Source: Marixanthomonas sp963974425 (GTDB lineage: Bacteria > Bacteroidota > Bacteroidia > Flavobacteriales > Flavobacteriaceae). From it: a stretch of DNA of 64,000 bases. Positions 35,213 through 44,907 of the stretch are shown one piece after another; position 1 is the first letter of the stretch, and each line of letters begins with the position of its first letter. The notes beneath the pieces are model-generated. The model saw only the letters and a list, made by a program, of their open reading frames with translations. It had not been told where the DNA came from and searched no databases. The stretch is taken from positions 1-64,000 of the forward strand of contig NZ_CAXBCK010000007.1 in NCBI RefSeq assembly GCF_963974425.1, written 5' to 3'. The position numbers were made by a program, and so were the translations under genes.

Positions 35213-36436
35213 TTATTCCTCCCAAAAATCTGGTACTACATTTGTCCCAAATACAGTACAATCAACACACGGTTTTGGTGCAATTAAATAAGGGCCAAAG
35301 CCTATTTCTTCGTTCCCGGGCTCAGAAGGTTCTGCAACAAACTTTGCTCCTCCACTTCCTATTAGGTTTACCAATGATTGTAATCTAGGGCGTTTAAGAT
35401 CACAATCCTCTACAAAAAGTGGTAAAGATCCATCCTGTGGTGTGAAATAATCTGAATAGTTAAAAAATATTCGTTTTGATGAAACAGCAGCTACTTCAAA
35501 AAAACCAATCACATTTTCGTTTTCATTAGTGGTTGAAAAAAGGTTCCCACTAATAAATCCTGGTTGCACTTGTGAAAATAAACTTCCTGAATCTGAAAAA
35601 TTTTTTAATGTTTCGTAAAATACATACGCATCTCTAGAAATTACTAATTGCTTTACAAGCAAACTATAACGAGTGGAAATTTTTGGGTTTTCTCGGCTTA
35701 AAAAACGTACTGGAAACCGAGATAATCGATCTTCGCTAAGCGTATTTGTATTAGCCAATAGTATAGCAGTGGAAGGAACTGTATTATAGCAAGTAAATTC
35801 CTCCCGATTTTTTGGCACTAATTTCACTTCTGGCGGACTGTAGGTAACTACTTCTAAATCTTTATCGGTAAAATACTGGGAAACTATTTTATAGGTCTCC
35901 TCATATTCAAAACGATAATAAGTCCCTTCTTCAGTTGAGTTATTACTATCAACAAAAATTGAAACACCAAGTTCTCCACTTTCGTTAGTTTCTCGTTCAG
36001 CATATAAATCATCAATTTGAGTTGTACTTTCTAAAGCGGTTGGGTTAGAACCATAGGTCCTGCCATTAGCCGTTATTATGGACAACTCGTAATCACGATC
36101 AAGCTGAGCAGAGAAGGTAGTAGTTGATTGGTAAACACCTGGCACATCTGTTTCTTCAAAAGAATATTCATTTCCCATAGAATCGGAAACCAATACTGTT
36201 GCATTTGTTTCGGCCGAAGGTCCATCCTCTTCAAATTGAAATGTGCGGCTTAGTGTAATTGTCTGTAGTTTTGTTTTATTGGTAATAGTAGCTTCTACTA
36301 CAAGAGCGCTTTCAAAAGTTTCTGTTTCAAAATCAATTTCTTCTATACATCCATGGAGAAAGAAGACTGCAAAAACAATTGAAAAGAGTGTAGCTCGCTT
36401 CAACATTGAATTTTTATGTCGTAATCCTTCTTTCAC
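35213..36436 (-). CDS. DUF4249 lipoprotein, copy 1 of a tandem pair
   Basis: A 407-residue lipoprotein with signal ending FFLHGC (Cys30) and a full DUF4249 domain. It lies 6 bp after the TonB receptor gene and 11 bp before its paralogue. The cysteine pattern (EFTCYNTV, EDCDLKR, KPCVDCTVF) matches that of copy 2. The N-terminal 130 residues of the two copies differ at few positions by eye, while the middle is more divergent, as expected of a tandem duplication followed by specialisation. It is probably anchored on the outer membrane next to the receptor. Confidence 0.8.
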   Translation of the reverse strand: MKEGLRHKNSMLKRATLFSIVFAVFFLHGCIEEIDFETETFESALVVEATITNKTKLQTITLSRTFQFEEDGPSAETNATVLVSDSMGNEYSFEETDVPGVYQSTTTFSAQLDRDYELSIITANGRTYGSNPTALESTTQIDDLYAERETNESGELGVSIFVDSNNSTEEGTYYRFEYEETYKIVSQYFTDKDLEVVTYSPPEVKLVPKNREEFTCYNTVPSTAILLANTNTLSEDRLSRFPVRFLSRENPKISTRYSLLVKQLVISRDAYVFYETLKNFSDSGSLFSQVQPGFISGNLFSTTNENENVIGFFEVAAVSSKRIFFNYSDYFTPQDGSLPLFVEDCDLKRPRLQSLVNLIGSGGAKFVAEPSEPGNEEIGFGPYLIAPKPCVDCTVFGTNVVPDFWEE

Positions 36437-36442
36437 AATAAT

Positions 36443-39187
36443 TTAAAACTTAAAATTATACGTTATCGTTGGTACTGGAATGGAAAAAATAGAGCTTTGA
36501 TACGCTTTTATTTCTCCATTATCTGTTACAAAAAAGACAGAATATGGATTGCTACGCCCTAACACATTATACACCGAAATATTCCAAAAGCTATGCGCTA
36601 GCTTATCCAATTTATGGTTTCCTTCAAAATTAATGCTTAAATCTAACCGATAATAATCTGGTATTCTAAATTCATTTCGGTCACTATACAGCACAAATTC
36701 GGAGTTATTTATCACATAGCTTCCTACAGGATACGTAATAGGACGTCCCGTTTGGTATACAAAGTTGGCAGAAAGACTAAAACGCTCTGTTAATTTATAA
36801 TTGGCAACTACGCTTATATCGTGCGGTTTGTCATAATTTGAAGGGAAAAAATCACCGTTATTTATTCGTTCTTCCTTAAACTCACTATCTAATTTAAGAA
36901 AAGAACGAGAATAACTATAACTTAACCAACCATTTAACTTCCCTGTTTTTTTTCTAACCAAAAACTCGAGGCCGTAGGCTTTTCCTTCACCCTGCAATAA
37001 CTCTGTTTCTACATTTTCGTTTAGTAAAAGCTGGGCACCTGTTTTAAAGTCTAAAATATTTTTAGACGTTTTATAGTATCCTTCTAGGCTTACTTCGTAT
37101 TTATTGGAGTCAAAATTATAATAAAACCCTAAACCATATTGGTTGGCTCTTTGTGGTTCAATATTTAAATCAGAAAGCTTCCAAGTATCCGTAGGTGATA
37201 TTGTTGTATTGTTGGATAAGGTATGAATATATTGTATAGTATTATTGAAACTCGCTTTTACCGAAAACTCTGGGTTAAAAGAATACCGTGCAGAAACACG
37301 TCCCTCCAGCCCTCCATAAGTTTCAATAGTTTCATTATTATTGTAACTAAGTGTATCGGTTACCGTGGCATCACTTAACGGAACACCTTCCAAATAACTT
37401 CGTTGTGTAGCCTCCCCAAGTGCTGCAAAAGTTGAATACCTAATACCAGCATTAAGCTCTATTTTTTCATTTACTGTAAAGTTATCTGACAAAAACACAG
37501 CGCTCTCTAACCCTCTCTCTTTTGGTATTTTTAAAGGGTCTACAATAGAACTATTTTGTGAGGGTTGTATCTCGCCCGGTTGCACATTGTACAATTTTGT
37601 AGAAATACCATAGTCTAATGTGTGCTTATTGTTCAGTTTTGAATCAAATCTTAATTTTAGTTGGGTTTCGTTAATGCTGTAGCCTAGATCAAAATCGGTA
37701 TCTGTTGGGCCGTCGTATTCAATATCATATTTATATTCACTATTTAACAACAATAAACTTCCCTTGTTCTCCTCGTTAAACCTATGATTCCACTGTAAAG
37801 AAACCAACCGGTTGCTATACCCAAACAACGAATCTGAAGTAATGCTATACCGGTCCTTACTATAATACCCTGTGGCTTTTATTTCGTTATTTTCATTTAT
37901 TTGGTGGTTGTATTTTACAATGGCATCATAAAAAGAAGCTTCGCTATTCTTTAAAGATTCTTCATCGAGTGAATTCAAAATCCAATCTGAATAGGTTGCC
38001 CGAACTCCAGCCATAATTCCAGCTTTATCTTTAACTATCGGAGTTTCTAATGTCAAGTTAGCCGTTACCGGACCAATAGAGCCTTCGCCTGAAAACTTTT
38101 CTGTGTTGGCATCTCGGGTAGAAATATCGAAAACCGAAGAAAGTCTTCCGCCATATTCGGCAGGAATACTCCCTTTATAGATATCCACATTACCAGAAGT
38201 AAACGGATTAATGGAAGAAAATATTCCGAAGAAATGAGAAGGATTGTAAATAACACCTTCATCTAAAAGAATTAAGTTTTGATCTGCTTTTCCACCTCTA
38301 ACGTTATACCCGGTTGCTCCTTCCCCAGCATTTGAAATACCCGGAAGGGTCGTTGCTACCTTTAAAATATCACGTTCTCCTAAAACCAACGGAATGTTTT
38401 TAATTACTTTTACATCGATGGTTTCTGCACCGGTTTCTGCTTTTGTAACATTGTTATCTGCTTCGTTTTCTAAAAAAACCTCCCCTAGCATTTCGTAATC
38501 TTCATTTAGTTCCATATCGAGTCTACCATCATTATAGATAATCACTCTTTTTTGCACATCTTCAATACCAATTAATTTGGTCTCTAACATACTGACACCC
38601 GGACGTAATGAAATAGAATAAAAACCATCATCACTTGTAGTGGTTCCAGTACTACTACCTTGTACTAAAATAGCAAGATCTGCAATAGGTTTTCCGGTCA
38701 ATGAATTAGTTACATATCCGCTTAAAGTATATCTATTACGAGAGTTCCCTTGGTTTTCTTTACCAATACGTACCGTTTCTATTGGTGTGCTTTTCTTTGG
38801 TTTTTCTTGATTGTAAAATATTGGAGAATACGCTTCAGTCACCTCTTTTTCAATTGCAATTGTATCTATCTCTTCCGTCGGAAAAAACCCTTCGGGAAGC
38901 TTGTCGTAGACCAAACTGTTTTGGGTAAGTATAATTCGCTTATCCTTGGTGATATAATAGTTTAAAACTGTTTTGTCTAACAGTTCGATCAACAAAGTAT
39001 CCATTGTTGTATTATCAAAATTCCCGCTTACTGTCTTGCCTTCTAGCCATTTATCTAAGTAAAAAAAATGATACTCTGTTTGCTTTTCTATAGTGCTTAG
39101 TGCTTCTTTTAATGGAGTATTATTAAATGAAACTGATACGGTACTAGTATCCTGTGCTACACTAACTTGAACAAAGAAAAGTAGCAT
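36443..39187 (-). CDS. TonB-dependent receptor with STN and carboxypeptidase-regulatory domains
   Basis: The 914-residue call contains an STN (secretin/TonB short N-terminal) domain at about 15-80 ('LKEALSTIEKQTEYHFFYL'), a CarboxypepD_reg-like domain at about 150-235 ('SGYVTNSLTGKPIADLAILV'), a plug at about 255-365 (VRGGKADQNLILLDEGVIYN) and a 22-strand-type barrel ending in aromatic TYNFKF. It would import an unknown ligand with TonB energy. From the first ATG only MLLFFVQVSVAQ is left as signal. The open frame upstream encodes KKTINKVQITFSIFFMLLFF, an ideal signal peptide, but offers only ATC (39233-39235) or ATA (39221-39223) as start. The true start is probably one of these, or the ATG has mutated. 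Confidence 0.88.
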   Translation of the reverse strand: MLLFFVQVSVAQDTSTVSVSFNNTPLKEALSTIEKQTEYHFFYLDKWLEGKTVSGNFDNTTMDTLLIELLDKTVLNYYITKDKRIILTQNSLVYDKLPEGFFPTEEIDTIAIEKEVTEAYSPIFYNQEKPKKSTPIETVRIGKENQGNSRNRYTLSGYVTNSLTGKPIADLAILVQGSSTGTTTSDDGFYSISLRPGVSMLETKLIGIEDVQKRVIIYNDGRLDMELNEDYEMLGEVFLENEADNNVTKAETGAETIDVKVIKNIPLVLGERDILKVATTLPGISNAGEGATGYNVRGGKADQNLILLDEGVIYNPSHFFGIFSSINPFTSGNVDIYKGSIPAEYGGRLSSVFDISTRDANTEKFSGEGSIGPVTANLTLETPIVKDKAGIMAGVRATYSDWILNSLDEESLKNSEASFYDAIVKYNHQINENNEIKATGYYSKDRYSITSDSLFGYSNRLVSLQWNHRFNEENKGSLLLLNSEYKYDIEYDGPTDTDFDLGYSINETQLKLRFDSKLNNKHTLDYGISTKLYNVQPGEIQPSQNSSIVDPLKIPKERGLESAVFLSDNFTVNEKIELNAGIRYSTFAALGEATQRSYLEGVPLSDATVTDTLSYNNNETIETYGGLEGRVSARYSFNPEFSVKASFNNTIQYIHTLSNNTTISPTDTWKLSDLNIEPQRANQYGLGFYYNFDSNKYEVSLEGYYKTSKNILDFKTGAQLLLNENVETELLQGEGKAYGLEFLVRKKTGKLNGWLSYSYSRSFLKLDSEFKEERINNGDFFPSNYDKPHDISVVANYKLTERFSLSANFVYQTGRPITYPVGSYVINNSEFVLYSDRNEFRIPDYYRLDLSINFEGNHKLDKLAHSFWNISVYNVLGRSNPYSVFFVTDNGEIKAYQSSIFSIPVPTITYNFKF

Positions 39188-39219
39188 AAAAAAGATACTG
39201 AATGTAATCTGGACTTTAT

Positions 39220-39951
39220 TTATTGTTTTTTTGATAGTAGTGTGTTTATTTGTTTAGCATAAGCAAGAATAACAGCATCTGGGTTATCTCTTTGTACTGA
39301 ACCATCTATCCCTATAGAATTAATTTCTTCCTTAAAATCTGGAAACAACTTAATAAAATCCCGTTTGTTTTTAACAGAGTAATAGTTGCCTTGATAAAGA
39401 AGAAAATAATAGGACTTTATAGGTTTATATTGGTAACTAAGCTTTTTTCTCCTTATACGCTTTAGTCTTTTTTTTCTATGTTTTTTTAAAACTGCAAGTT
39501 GAGAGGTTTCTAATATCTCTTCATAAAAGCCAGAAAACGCATCCCCATTTTCAGTAGTCTTGTTTACTATATTTTTAAACGTCCTATTTTTGATACTAAA
39601 GGAGTTTATGAGTTCTTTGAAGGGTTGTAAAATTGTAGTTCCGTTCTCACCTATTAATTGTAGAATTACCTTATCATTAAAAACATCATACTTTAAAGTA
39701 ATATCATAATAGGTTTGCCCATCATAATCTATACTTCCAGATTGAAAACCATTATGGTATAAAAATTTTTTAAATGTACCCTTAGCTTTTTCAATATCAA
39801 TATATGCTACGCCATTGTATAGCCCTGTGTTCTCCACACCAATGGTATTATCAAACCAATTATATTGTTTTTCAGTGTCTAAGCCTTGTGCGGTTACATA
39901 TAAATTTGACAATAAAATTAATGGTAAAAGGCACAGTTTATTCCAATTCAT
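39220..39951 (-). CDS. Secreted protein of unknown function leading the TonB locus
   Basis: A 243-residue protein starting at ATG 39951 with signal peptide MNWNKLCLLPLILLSNLYV ending TAQG; the longer frame upstream looks non-coding. The middle contains a very basic patch, KKHRKKRLKRIRRKKLSY (about 155-172), and the C-terminus 'YYSVKNKRDFIKLFPDFKEE' is a recurring motif in flavobacterial exported proteins. Its stop codon overlaps the apparent 5' extension of the TonB receptor gene, so the two are translationally close. Export and position suggest a periplasmic partner of the receptor. Confidence 0.65.
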   Translation of the reverse strand: MNWNKLCLLPLILLSNLYVTAQGLDTEKQYNWFDNTIGVENTGLYNGVAYIDIEKAKGTFKKFLYHNGFQSGSIDYDGQTYYDITLKYDVFNDKVILQLIGENGTTILQPFKELINSFSIKNRTFKNIVNKTTENGDAFSGFYEEILETSQLAVLKKHRKKRLKRIRRKKLSYQYKPIKSYYFLLYQGNYYSVKNKRDFIKLFPDFKEEINSIGIDGSVQRDNPDAVILAYAKQINTLLSKKQ

Positions 39952-40157
39952 AAGTACTAAATTACCCAAAGTTTTATTAAACAGTAGGTTAATTTTTAAA
40001 AAATATTTGCACATAAATCCACAAAACATTATAACATTCTTAAAAACAAACAAGTTTATTTGTTATATAACTAGTATTTCTAAAAAATAATTAAAAACTG
40101 AAATTAACTATCTTCTTTTCTTTTTTTACATTGTGATGTATTTAGCTTTTAATATCT

Positions 40158-41390
40158 ATGATAGAATCAAGGTTATTTGATGTGGTAATTATAGGTGCTG
40201 GTCCTGCCGGGTGTGCGAGTGCCTATCAATTAGCCGAAAGTGGTTTAACGATTGCTGTACTTGATAAAGACGTTTTTCCACGTGATAAAGTTTGTGGTGA
40301 TGCACTAAGTGCAGATGTAACAAATCAGTTTCACCGGATGGACTCTGCACTAGCTGAAGCATTTTTGAAGCAAAACCCAAAGAAAGCATCTAATGGCGTT
40401 CGGTTTTTTGCACCAAATCATAAAAGCTTAGATATTCCTTTTAAAAACCCAAAGTACAAAGAAGCAGCAGGATTTGTCATGAAACGATTAGATTTTGATG
40501 CTTTTTTTGCTGAAGAAATTAAAAAGGTACCTAACATTAAAGTTTTTGAAAACCATAAAGTAAAAGCAATTGAAATTAAAGAAAATTCCGTTTTTATTGA
40601 AACCTCACAATCCATTTTTCAAACAAAAATAATCATCGGTGCAGATGGCGCAAATTCTATTGTTAACAGGAAGCTTAGTCTCAACAAAATAGATAAAAAA
40701 TACCATAGCGGAGGCCTACGTCAATATTTTAAAAATGTAACAGGTCTAAATGAATCCGGATTTATCGAACTTCATTTTTACAAAGAAATACTTCCTGGCT
40801 ACTTTTGGGTGTTCCCTTTGCCAGACAACAAAGCCAATGTTGGTTTAGGAATACTTTCCAGCGAAATAAGCAAGCAGAACATACACTTAAAAGAAAAATT
40901 TACTCACCTACTAAATAATCATCCCAACTTAAAAGACCGATTTAAAAACGCAAAGCCATTGGAAGACATTAAAGGGTTTGGACTTCCGTTAGGCTCTAAA
41001 AAGAAACAACTTTCCGGAAATCGATTTCTATTATTGGGCGATGCCGCAAACCTGATCGACCCATTTACAGGCGAAGGAATTGGAAACGCCATTCGCAGTG
41101 GCCGTATTGCTGCCACACATATTGAAGAAGCTTTTAAAACAAATCGTTTTGATGCTGATTTCAACAAAAAATACGATACTAAAATTTACCAAGCTATGTG
41201 GAAGGAACTTCGGGTGAGCAAATCGCTCCAAAATCTGCTTAAATACCCTTGGCTTTTCAATTTCTTGGTAAAAAAAGCCAATAAAAACAAATCGGTGCAA
41301 CTTTTATTAACTTCGATGCTTGACGATGTAAATCTTAAAAAAGAATTGGTAAAGCCAAGTTTTTATGTGAAGCTTCTTTTCAATTTTTAA
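40158..41390 (+). CDS. Geranylgeranyl reductase family flavoprotein
   Basis: This 410-residue FAD-dependent oxidoreductase opens with the dinucleotide-binding motif VVIIGAGPAGCASAYQLAES (about 9-28). It continues DKDVFPRDKVCGDALS, the CG motif of the geranylgeranyl reductase family, and has the second FAD motif FLLLGDAANLIDPFTGEGIG near 292-311. Such enzymes saturate isoprenoid double bonds, for example in archaeal-type lipids, chlorophyll side chains or menaquinone, or act as related halogenase/hydroxylase-like flavoproteins. A UbiA protein of the DGGGPS type is encoded 15 kb away, so an isoprenoid lipid substrate is plausible. It is co-directional with the next two genes. Confidence 0.82.
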   Translation: MIESRLFDVVIIGAGPAGCASAYQLAESGLTIAVLDKDVFPRDKVCGDALSADVTNQFHRMDSALAEAFLKQNPKKASNGVRFFAPNHKSLDIPFKNPKYKEAAGFVMKRLDFDAFFAEEIKKVPNIKVFENHKVKAIEIKENSVFIETSQSIFQTKIIIGADGANSIVNRKLSLNKIDKKYHSGGLRQYFKNVTGLNESGFIELHFYKEILPGYFWVFPLPDNKANVGLGILSSEISKQNIHLKEKFTHLLNNHPNLKDRFKNAKPLEDIKGFGLPLGSKKKQLSGNRFLLLGDAANLIDPFTGEGIGNAIRSGRIAATHIEEAFKTNRFDADFNKKYDTKIYQAMWKELRVSKSLQNLLKYPWLFNFLVKKANKNKSVQLLLTSMLDDVNLKKELVKPSFYVKLLFNF

Positions 41391-41408
41391 TACGTATATT
41401 CCCCTTAT

Positions 41409-41885
41409 ATGAAACCAGCCACTGTAGCTCAACTTAAAAAAGAATTAAAATTCCGATCTTCCGATGAGTTGGAAGAACTTTGCCTCCGTCTGGCTAAATT
41501 CAAAAAAGAGAATAAAGAGCTCCTCACCTATTTATTGTTTCAATCGCATAACGAAGAAACATATATAGAAAGCGTAAAACAAGTTATTGACGAAGGTTTT
41601 TCAACTATAAACACAAACAGCTATTATTATATGAAGAAAACCGTTCGGAAAGTATTGCGAATGGTCAAAAAATACATTCGGTATTCAAAGAAAAAGGAAA
41701 CCGAAGTAGAACTGCTTTTGTATTTTTGTGAACAGTTGAAAGATTTGAGGCCTTCAATAAAAAGAAATAAAACATTGACAAATTTATATGAACGGCAACT
41801 AACGCTCGTTAAAAAAATAATTACAGAGCTGCACGAAGACCTACAGCACGATTATACATTAGAAATAGAAGAATTAAATTTATAA
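41409..41885 (+). CDS. Helical cytoplasmic protein, DUF6155-like
   Basis: A 158-residue, Lys/Glu-rich, largely helical protein without signal or membrane segment. The N-terminus 'MKPATVAQLKKELKFRSSDE' followed by LEELCLRLAKFKKENKELL resembles DUF6155 proteins of flavobacteria, whose function is unknown. It begins 18 bp after the reductase gene and ends 6 bp before the ArsC-like gene, so the three genes form one operon. No catalytic motif is visible. Confidence 0.7.
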   Translation: MKPATVAQLKKELKFRSSDELEELCLRLAKFKKENKELLTYLLFQSHNEETYIESVKQVIDEGFSTINTNSYYYMKKTVRKVLRMVKKYIRYSKKKETEVELLLYFCEQLKDLRPSIKRNKTLTNLYERQLTLVKKIITELHEDLQHDYTLEIEELNL

Positions 41886-41891
41886 AATACT

Positions 41892-42233
41892 ATGACAACT
41901 ATATATCACAACCCCAGATGTAGTAAATCTCGCCAAACACTTCAGTTATTGGAAGAAAAAAATGAAGACCTAAATATTGTGAAATATTTGGAAGAGCCAC
42001 CTACAAAGGAAGAACTAAAGAGAATCCTTGAGTTACTGAATATCAAACCGATTGCTTTAATTCGGAAAAATGAACCAATTTGGAAGGATAATTTCAAAGG
42101 AAAAGATTTGTCCCAAGAAGAAGTTCTAGAAGCTATGATAAAACATCCTAAATTAATAGAACGTCCTATTGTTGTAAAAGGTGCTAAAGCTAGTATTGGC
42201 AGACCTCCAGAGAATGTTTTATCTATATTATAA
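41892..42233 (+). CDS. ArsC-like arsenate reductase family protein
   Basis: A 113-residue protein of the ArsC/Spx fold. The active-site Cys10 lies in YHNPRCSKSRQT, equivalent to the catalytic cysteine of glutaredoxin-dependent ArsC. Arginines in LIRKNEPIW, IERPIVV and ASIGRPPENV match the three that bind arsenate in that family. It would reduce arsenate to arsenite with glutathione/glutaredoxin or a similar thiol. Without arsenite efflux or ArsR genes nearby, a YffB/redox role is also possible. It is the third gene of the operon starting at 40158. Confidence 0.85.
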   Translation: MTTIYHNPRCSKSRQTLQLLEEKNEDLNIVKYLEEPPTKEELKRILELLNIKPIALIRKNEPIWKDNFKGKDLSQEEVLEAMIKHPKLIERPIVVKGAKASIGRPPENVLSIL

Positions 42234-42318
42234 CTACTGTTTTTTTATTTAACAGAATTTTAGGAAAAACAGACTAAACCCACACGTATTTTCGCAGTCC
42301 AATCCAGTAAAACCGACT

Positions 42319-44838
42319 ATGAAACTATACCCTCTTGTACTTGCACTCCTTTGCAGTACTTTTTTATTAGCCCAAAACAAAAAACCAGAATCCGTAACCA
42401 TTAGCGGAAAAATTATAGAAGAAGGATCTAACATTCCTTTAGAATATGCAACAGTTTCTTTTACCAATGCACAAGGAAAAGTTGCCAATGGAGGAATTAC
42501 CGATACAAATGGTATGTATTCTCTTAAAGTTCCGCCAGGAATTTATACAGTTAAGTATGAATTTATTTCCTATGAGACTAAAGAAGTGCCAAATAAACAA
42601 CTGAGAAAGGACACAACGCTTCCAACTGTTGCCTTGGCATTAGATACTGAAAGCTTAGACGAAGTTGTTATCCGTGCCGAAACGACCGAAGTACAGGTAA
42701 GGTTAGATAAAAAAATATATAATATTGGTAAAGACCTTACCACAAGTGGAGCAACGGTAAGTGATGCCTTAAATAACGTACCATCGGTAAATGTTGATGT
42801 GGAAGGCGCCATTAGCTTACGAGGAAATGAAAATGTTCGTATTCTAATAAACGGAAAACCATCTGCTATTGCAGGTTTTGGTTCTACCGATGCGTTACGT
42901 CAACTTCCTGCCGAAGCTATTGAACGTGTAGAGGTTATTACATCACCATCTGCCAGATATGACGCTGAAGGTACCGCAGGAATTCTAAATATTATTCTGA
43001 AGAAAGAGAAAACCCTTGGACTGAACGGTTCTATTTCTGCAAATATAGGTGTTCCAACCAGTAGTGGTATTTCAGGAAACATAAACCTTAGGACAGATAA
43101 TTTTAATATATTCAACACCACCAGTGTCCGGTATCGAGATGCGCCTGGTAATGCTTTTTTTGACAACCAATATTTCCCCACAACCTTTACAGATCCAGAT
43201 ACAGGAGAGGAAGTTACAACAGATCCAACTTTTGATCGTGTTATTGAAGATAGAGATTACGATCGCTTAAACAGAGGATTTAATACCAACTTAGGTATAG
43301 AGTATTTTTTAACAGATCGTTCATCAATTACAGCTAGCGGGTTTCTTCGTTTGGGTGATGATGAAGATTTAACGACTAATAATGCGAGAAAATTTAGCAA
43401 TGGAGTCCTTCAAGAAACAACAGTTCGTGAAGAATTTGAAACGGAAGAAGATGTGAGTTATCAGCTTTCATTAAACTATGTAAATAACTTTGATGATAAT
43501 GGCCATAAACTTACTGCAGATTTTCAATATGAAAACGATAGCGAAGAGCAACGATCTTTTATTACGGAACAACGATTAATCCCTTCAGCTTTTGATTTTC
43601 CTTCTGAAGATATTTTAACTTATGAAGACCAAGAAGAATTTTTAATTCAAGCAGACTACGTGCTACCTCTTGGTGAAAACGCACAATTCGAAGCTGGATA
43701 TCGCGGAAATTTTGAAAATGAAGTAACCGATTACAACTTAAATCAAGAAAATAACAATGGTGTTTTTGTAAGAAATGATACCCTTTCAAACATTTTTGAT
43801 TATACTGAAAACGTAAACGCGGTTTATACGCAGTACGGAAACAAATTCGGTAAGTTCTCTTTCTTATTAGGATTACGCCTTGAAAACACACAACTTAAGG
43901 GTGAAATACAATCAAACCTTGATGAAGATGCCTTTTCTGAAGCATTGGGAGTTGATATTGACACCAACTTCGATAAAAACTATTTAGGCCTCTTCCCTAC
44001 TGTTAACTTAATCTACGAATTAGCCGAACGCGAAAATATTACTTTAGGGTACAATAGAAGAATTAACCGTCCAAGAGGGTGGTTTATCAACCCATTCCCT
44101 TCACGCTCTAGTGTTACCAATGTATTTCAAGGAAACCCTGATTTAGATCCAGCGTACGCAAGTGCTTTCGATTTAGGGTATTTAAAACGATGGAAAAAAA
44201 TAACGCTTACTTCTTCCATTTACTATCAACATGAAACTGATTCATTTGAGCGTATTCAAGAACAAACTGGTCAAGTAATAAATGGTGTTAATGTAGTACG
44301 TACTATCCCAATTAACCTTTCTACAAACGAGCGTTACGGTTTTGAAGCCGGTATACTTTACAATCCATTAAAGTGGTTACGTCTTAACGGAAGTTTCAAC
44401 TATTTTACTTTTAAAAGTGATGGTAGTTTTAATAGTATTGAATATGGAACCGAAAACAATAGCTGGTTTGCCCGTGCGAGTGCCAAAGTGAGTCTTCCAT
44501 GGAAAATTGATTGGCAGACAAATGGTTTTTACAGAGGCCCACAAAACAATGCACAAACAGAATCTGAAGGAATTCTATCCATTAATCTTGCTTTTAGTAA
44601 AGATATAATGGACGATAATGGTACCATTGGTGTAAATGTTAGTGATTTACTGAATTCTCGTAAACGAAATTCATTGACCGTTACAGATTCTTTTATTAGT
44701 GATAGTGAATTTCAATGGAGACAACGTAGTGTGAATTTATCGTTTACCTATAGATTTAATCAGAAAAAACAACGCCAACGTAGTCGTGATCAACAAGGAG
44801 GAAATGGTGATGATGAAGGCGGTGACTTTGAAGGATAA
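42319..44838 (+). CDS. Outer-membrane TonB-dependent receptor-type protein
   Basis: An 839-residue protein with signal peptide (about 1-19, ending LLAQ), a CarboxypepD_reg-like domain at about 25-110 ('GKIIEEGSNIPLEYATVSF'), a plug at about 130-225 ('LNNVPSVNVDVEGAISLRGN') and an outer-membrane barrel of the OMP_b-brl_3 type with 'LGYNRRINRPRGWFINPFPS'. The C-terminus is an unusual Gln/Arg then Gly/Asp-rich tail beyond the last aromatic strand residue. It probably imports a peptide, siderophore or other ligand; no lipoprotein partner is adjacent. It stands alone before a terminator. Confidence 0.88.
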   Translation: MKLYPLVLALLCSTFLLAQNKKPESVTISGKIIEEGSNIPLEYATVSFTNAQGKVANGGITDTNGMYSLKVPPGIYTVKYEFISYETKEVPNKQLRKDTTLPTVALALDTESLDEVVIRAETTEVQVRLDKKIYNIGKDLTTSGATVSDALNNVPSVNVDVEGAISLRGNENVRILINGKPSAIAGFGSTDALRQLPAEAIERVEVITSPSARYDAEGTAGILNIILKKEKTLGLNGSISANIGVPTSSGISGNINLRTDNFNIFNTTSVRYRDAPGNAFFDNQYFPTTFTDPDTGEEVTTDPTFDRVIEDRDYDRLNRGFNTNLGIEYFLTDRSSITASGFLRLGDDEDLTTNNARKFSNGVLQETTVREEFETEEDVSYQLSLNYVNNFDDNGHKLTADFQYENDSEEQRSFITEQRLIPSAFDFPSEDILTYEDQEEFLIQADYVLPLGENAQFEAGYRGNFENEVTDYNLNQENNNGVFVRNDTLSNIFDYTENVNAVYTQYGNKFGKFSFLLGLRLENTQLKGEIQSNLDEDAFSEALGVDIDTNFDKNYLGLFPTVNLIYELAERENITLGYNRRINRPRGWFINPFPSRSSVTNVFQGNPDLDPAYASAFDLGYLKRWKKITLTSSIYYQHETDSFERIQEQTGQVINGVNVVRTIPINLSTNERYGFEAGILYNPLKWLRLNGSFNYFTFKSDGSFNSIEYGTENNSWFARASAKVSLPWKIDWQTNGFYRGPQNNAQTESEGILSINLAFSKDIMDDNGTIGVNVSDLLNSRKRNSLTVTDSFISDSEFQWRQRSVNLSFTYRFNQKKQRQRSRDQQGGNGDDEGGDFEG

Positions 44839-44862
44839 AATATTTAGTATATAGACAAAAAA

Positions 44863-44888
44863 AAGGAAGCCGTTTGGCTTCCTTTTTT
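44863..44888. terminator. Terminator after the TonB-type receptor
   Basis: GGAAGCC-GTTT-GGCTTCC with A-run and T-run on the two sides; bidirectional between the receptor and the convergent small gene. Confidence 0.85.
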
Positions 44889-44907
44889 AATATTGTACGT
44901 TTAAAGC

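Noticed and set aside
36443..40053. A polysaccharide utilisation locus (SusCD) assignment
   Set aside because: No SusD homologue, glycoside hydrolase or polysaccharide lyase is present; the lipoproteins are DUF4249, so substrate class cannot be claimed.
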